From positions 25,734,635 to 25,798,634 of the forward strand of contig NC_065921.1 in the NCBI RefSeq assembly GCF_024586455.1: a stretch of 64,000 nt of DNA. The letters are read 5' to 3'. This stretch comes from Bactrocera neohumeralis (taxonomy: Eukaryota; Arthropoda; Insecta; Diptera; Tephritidae). A program made the translations under genes and the position numbers. Under the pieces are notes generated by a model. It was not told where the DNA came from, ran no database searches, and worked only from the letters and a program-made list of their open reading frames with translations. Below, piece after piece: positions 60,336 to 64,000 of this stretch. How positions within the stretch are numbered: position 1 is the first letter of the stretch; every line of letters starts with the position of its first letter.

Positions 60336-60589
60336 GATTACTGGCTCTGTAATTATCCTAGAACTAGTATTCTGCTTTCCCTCAGAACTATCAAGAACGT
60401 TGTGTTATTTATTTTGACTTTCCAGCCAAGGATCATTTACAGTGGATGCTAACAATACCGAGATCAAGCAGACGAAAACCCGAATGAACACTGTTGCGCG
60501 CAAAACTTGTTATTTTAAGAACCGCGGATTTTATGCTTGCAAAATCCATAAGAATTGAAACCGAACGACCATCAAGCGCGTCGTACATT

Positions 60590-60720
60590 TAATGAACGGG
60601 TCCACTGTTTGGTATGCTCTAGGGGCAGAGAGAATCATTGGTCCATATTGCTTAAAAAATAAAACCGTAATTACAGTCTAGTGAGATAATTTGCGGAAGT
60701 TTATGCCCTAAACGACGCTC
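60590..60720 (+). pseudogene. Small mariner transposase fragment (rosa-like)
   Basis: LMNGSTVWYALGAERIIGPYCLKNKT aligns by eye with KCTVWCGLYAGGIIGPYFFKD of the 1.4-2.3 kb element. Upstream sequence to about 60420 may belong to it but is not convincing. It abuts the RTE relic. Confidence 0.5.
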
Positions 60721-60721
60721 T

Positions 60722-61600
60722 ACAATAGGGCGGTTGGAATTTACAACCAGAAAGACGTACTTTTTCGTCAATTTCAAAGCTGCTTCTGACAGGACGAAAA
60801 GGATCTGCCTTTATGCCACTATGTCTGAATTTGGTATCCCCACAAAACTAATAAAACAAGGTTTCAAACAAGGCGGCTCCCTATAGTGCGATTTCTTCAA
60901 TCTTCTCCTGCAGCAAATAATGCAAGCTACTGAACTGAATAGAGAAGGTACTATCTTCTACAAGAGTGTACAGCTGCTGGCGTACGTCGATGATATTGAT
61001 ATCATTGGCCTCAATAACCGCGCCGTTAATTCTGCTTTCTCCAGACTGGATAAGGAAGCAAATGGGTCTAGTAGTAAACGAGGGCAAGACGAAATATCTC
61101 CTGTCATCAAAAAAATAGTAGTCGCTCTCTCGACTTGGCTCCCACGTCACTGTTGACAGTCATAACTTCGAAGTCGTATATAACTTCGTCTACCTTGGAA
61201 CCAGGATAAACACCACTAACAATGTCAGTCCGGAAATCCAACGCAGAATAACTTTTTCCAACAGGTTCTACTTCGAACTGAGTAGGCAATTGAGAAGTAA
61301 AGTCCTCACTCGACGAAAGAAAATTCTATAAGTCACTCATTATTCCTGTCCTGGTATGTGGTGCAGAGGCATGGACGATGACAACATCTGTAAGTCGGCG
61401 TTGCGAGTTTTCGATAGAAATGTTCTGCGAAAGATTTATGGTCGTTTGCGGATTGGCAACGGCGAATATCGCATTCGATGGAATATCTTATCATCTGTAT
61501 GAGATATACGACGACATTGACATAGTTCGGCGTCATATCGTTCGTATGGATGAAGACCTTCACTTCGTTGGAAAGACCAGGTGGAGAAGGAGCTGATGTT
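60722..61600 (+). pseudogene. RTE-type reverse transcriptase relic, plus strand
   Basis: The text reads NFKAASDRTKRICLYATMSEFGIPTKLI, then QGFKQGGS with about 30 residues of the usual segment missing, CDFFNLLLQQIMQATELNREG and QLLAYVDDIDIIGLN (a YADD-type box, here YVDD, at about 60982). It continues YNFVYLGTRINTTNNVS-like residues at 61190-61220, RKILRKIYGRLRIGNGEYRIRW-like residues near 61420, LYEIYDDIDIV, RRHIVRMDEDLH and RWKDQVEKELM at about 61590. Multiple shifts are present. The endonuclease domain is absent. This is the family of endonuclease/RT proteins common in tephritid genomes. Confidence 0.82.
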
Positions 61601-61845
61601 AGATGCAGCTACGTCTCAGCTGGTACCTGCCTTAAGTCCAATTTTCGAAGACTCGCTCGAACATTTCGACTGGTAACTGGCAAATGACACCGTTGTATTT
61701 TCTGTATGAAATGGCAACTCTTGTATCTCTTCAGGTTGCTCTTCGTCACAAATGTGGTAATTTTTCTTGCTTACATACCCATCATCGTGATCTGTCAAAA
61801 AAAGGCTATTGAAAAAGTACCTCGTTTTGGATCACCCGTTAAATA
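61600..61845 (-). mobile_element. Internally deleted rosa-like mariner, minus strand
   Basis: On the minus strand it starts GGGTGATCCAAAACGAGGTA (from 61837), close to the GGGTGAT end of the 1.4 kb element. It then reads DGYVSKKNYHICDEEQPEEIQELPFH, the core domain near the first Asp. It passes directly into VEMFERVFENWT and LRRS, the C-terminal motif EMLEKVAQNWT...LRRS of the family. Both the N-terminal domain and the catalytic middle are gone. It joins the RTE relic at about 61600. Confidence 0.68.
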
Positions 61846-61849
61846 CTTT

Positions 61850-63380
61850 TAAATGGCGTCTACTATTAACATATTTATCCTTTTTTCTAAAAGTATATTT
61901 TTTATTTCTTAATACTGTATTTTTTTCCAGCACTTTGTGCAATCACTTACTTATTTTATTGCGTAATCATTTCACTTTGCTTATATAATTGCCCAAATAA
62001 CTATGCATGATTAATGGCATTAAGTAACAGTGTGTTCCATGTACATATGTATGTATAAACCCAAATATTTATGTATGCTATGTACATACGAAGTAATGCA
62101 TTTTGTATAAACGCTTTTTTGTAGACTTGCCGCGGTGACACTTTCCATTAGAAATGCATTTCATTTAAAGCATTATCGAGTGACATCTTAATCAATGAAG
62201 TTGCGAGTAAACAATATTTCCTGGTTCCATGCGCAGCCAACACCCACAGACGCCCATGAGGCAAACTATTAAAGGAGCGCCGAACACTAACACACACACA
62301 GCTTTGCTGGTGAGTACTGCTCTAATAATTTGTATACTCACGCAATTCAAAATCACACATAAACTTACATATATACATACATACATACATACCTGCGCGC
62401 ATACACACATGTGTCGAGCGAAAATTGTTGCACGAACGCCGCATTTTCGCAATCAATCATTGACAAATTGGACAACAAAAACAAAAACTATTAACAAATA
62501 ACGCATTTACCAACTGAGGAGAACAATAAAAACAATAATAGCACATATGTGCGAGTGCATGTAGTCGCATTTAAGCCAATCGCTTATCAGCCATAAGCCA
62601 TCCGCCAGCAATGCAGCCAAAAACGTGCCACAAACAGCATGCAACATGTGACAACATGCAGCATGGTGCCAACAATTCAACCGTGCGATTTATTTTGCGC
62701 CCGTGCACTACCAAAATTTGCCGCTTACATATAGACGTGTATATAAATACATACATTCAAACAAATCTATTTATTGGAGTAAAGCTTCGAATAGCAGGTG
62801 ACTGACTGTAAGGGGTAGGCGAAGCCTATTAAAGGCAGCGTATAATAAAAAGTAAAGCTCTGCAACTTTGTATATAAATCGATCGATTTATAGCCAATTC
62901 CTTAGCGTCGGCTGCCGCTCTTACTAAGCTCTTTTATTTATTTTCGCTGCTACTAAAGCTGCTTATGTTCGAGTCTGCTTGCCTGCGAGCCAGTTAAAGC
63001 CATCACTCCATTTCCCATCGATCGCCCGCTAAAGCCAACAATTATTCGCACACGATTTGCTCGCCGCGTTGTTGGTGTTTGTATGCGCACAGTTACAGTA
63101 GTGGCTGCATTAATGTGGCACTGATGCAATATTAATATACATATATTCATCATTTTAGAGCACACAAAATACAAATTTGAGAATTGTAGCAACAAATTGA
63201 TTATTCAATAAATTTTTCTAATTCAATTTTAGAAAAATTTAACTAAAATCTTCAAAAACTTAGTGAGAACATAGAAGAGTTAATTTTTCTCATTATTGCG
63301 CAAAGAACTGTTTTTGGTTATTCCTTTCGACTATTGTCCGTTTGGCTCAATTACGTCACTTGGAAGGTTGGATTAATTAT
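61850..63380. other. Non-coding DNA with CATA microsatellite
   Basis: It contains (CATA)n at about 62367-62392 and a G+C-balanced stretch at 62210-63130 with host-like texture. Short open frames have no domains. Confidence 0.45.
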
Positions 63381-63385
63381 TTCAA

Positions 63386-64000
63386 TACCTTCTTCTTCTT
63401 TATTGGCCTAGACACCGCTTACGTGATTATAGCTGAGTTTACAACAACGCGCCAGTCGTTCTTCCTTTTCGCTGTTTGGCGCCAATTGAAAATTCCAAGT
63501 CTAGATATGTCGCTCTCCACCTGGACTTTCCAATGGGGTGGAGGTCTTCCCCTTCCTCTGCTTCCCCCAGCGGGTACTGCATCAAATACTTTCAGAGCTG
63601 GAGTGTTTTCATCTATTCAGACGACAGCGCAGCCGCTGTCTTTTAATTCACTGAACTATGTCAATGTCGTCGTATATCTCATACAGCTCATCGTTCCATC
63701 GAATACGGTATTCGCCGTGGCTAACACGCAAAGGACCATAAATCTTCCGCAGAATTTTTCTCTCGAAAACTCGTAACTCCGTTATCATGCCTATTTTATC
63801 ATCGTCCATGCCTATGCACCGAAGTAGCACCTAGTTGCAAGAGATGAAGTCGCCAAATAGGGAATCGCCTTGTCTGAAACCTCGTTTGGTATAGAACGGC
63901 TCGGAGAGGTCCTTCCCTATCCTGACCGAACTTTTCATATTGCTCAACGTCAGTTTACACAACCGTATTAGTTTAGCGGGGATACCAAATTTAGACATAG
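63386..64000 (-). pseudogene. RTE-type reverse transcriptase relic, minus strand, cut by window end
   Basis: Reading down from 64000: MSKFGIPAKLIRLCKLTLSN, SSVRIGKDLSEPFYTKRGFRQGDS and GDFISCN. A deletion of several hundred bp then joins it to CIGMDDDKIG, RVFERKILRKIYGPLRVSHGEYRIRW, NDELYEIYDDIDIVQ, then VPAGGSRGRGRPPPHWKVQVESDI-like and RAVVNSAI residues. It ends in an AAG-type short tandem repeat (CTTCTTCTTC on the plus strand, 63389-63398), as expected for an RTE 3' tail. It is the same family as 60.7-61.6 kb in opposite orientation, and each copy keeps segments the other has lost. The 5' part lies beyond the window. Confidence 0.82.

Noticed and set aside
1..64000. tRNA, rRNA or snRNA genes, LTR retrotransposons, CRISPR arrays, prokaryotic operons
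   Set aside because: A reading by eye found no cloverleaf with A/B boxes, no paired LTRs and no regularly spaced identical repeats; a covariance-model search would be needed to exclude small RNAs.

Overview
This is a window of non-coding, transposon-rich nuclear DNA from a brachyceran fly, most likely a tephritid fruit fly. The evidence is the strong A+T bias, the many short TATGTACATA-type runs, CAG/CAA-rich leader sequence, and the mixture of relics: several mariner lineages including the DD41D 'rosa' group known from Ceratitis, a Tc1/Bari-like element, a DD37E element, and jockey-, I/R1/LOA- and RTE-type non-LTR retrotransposons. Nothing bacterial or viral is seen. Species cannot be named from the sequence.

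Only one stretch looks like a functional host protein-coding exon: 44558-44997 on the minus strand. It is a first coding exon with an ATG in good context, a hydrophobic signal-like segment, Gly/Ser-rich low complexity and a consensus GTGAGT donor. Its CAG-rich leader lies just above it (to about 45240), and a long intron would run leftward, so much of the left 44 kb may be intron of that gene. No further exon could be recognised.

Layout. 0.5-3.1 kb: a jockey-like retrotransposon relic split by a rosa-type mariner whose ends are a 343-bp inverted duplication. 3.1-4.3 kb: an irritans-type mariner with two internal deletions. 5.9-6.5 kb: minus-strand mariner relic. 11.3-11.9 kb: non-LTR 3' end. 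13.9-15.6 kb: nearly complete Tc1/Bari-like element. 17.8-18.7 kb: mariner relic. 20.5-22.6 kb: jockey RT joined to a dispersed repeat. 24.1 kb: pogo/Tigger-like MITE. 25-28 kb: dispersed and tandem repeats and a rosa 3' end. 31.1-32.3 kb: a degenerate AAT/GAT-rich satellite with four copies of a larger unit. 34.2-37.4 kb: two copies of a repeat rich in TATCGATA palindromes, flanking a non-LTR tail. 38.5-39.1 and 42.1-42.9 kb: mariner and DD37E relics. 46.4-49.0 kb: jockey endonuclease, then an I/R1-group RT carrying a precisely datable mariner insertion. 50.1-50.8 kb: R1/LOA-like RT. 51.8-52.3 kb: a TTAA-flanked MITE. 54.2-59.1 kb: extremely A+T-rich deserts around a G+C-balanced island at 56.5-57.4 kb. 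60.3-61.9 and 63.4-64.0 kb: two RTE-type relics in opposite orientation and two more mariner pieces.

All recognised transposases and reverse transcriptases are broken by stops, frameshifts, deletions or lost catalytic residues, so I see no autonomous element. The most unusual structures are the rosa element with long near-identical inverted arms (a possible hairpin RNA source), the two insertions whose target reading frame is restored exactly when the element is removed, the DRE-like palindrome repeat, and the higher-order satellite. I found no convincing new multi-gene system.
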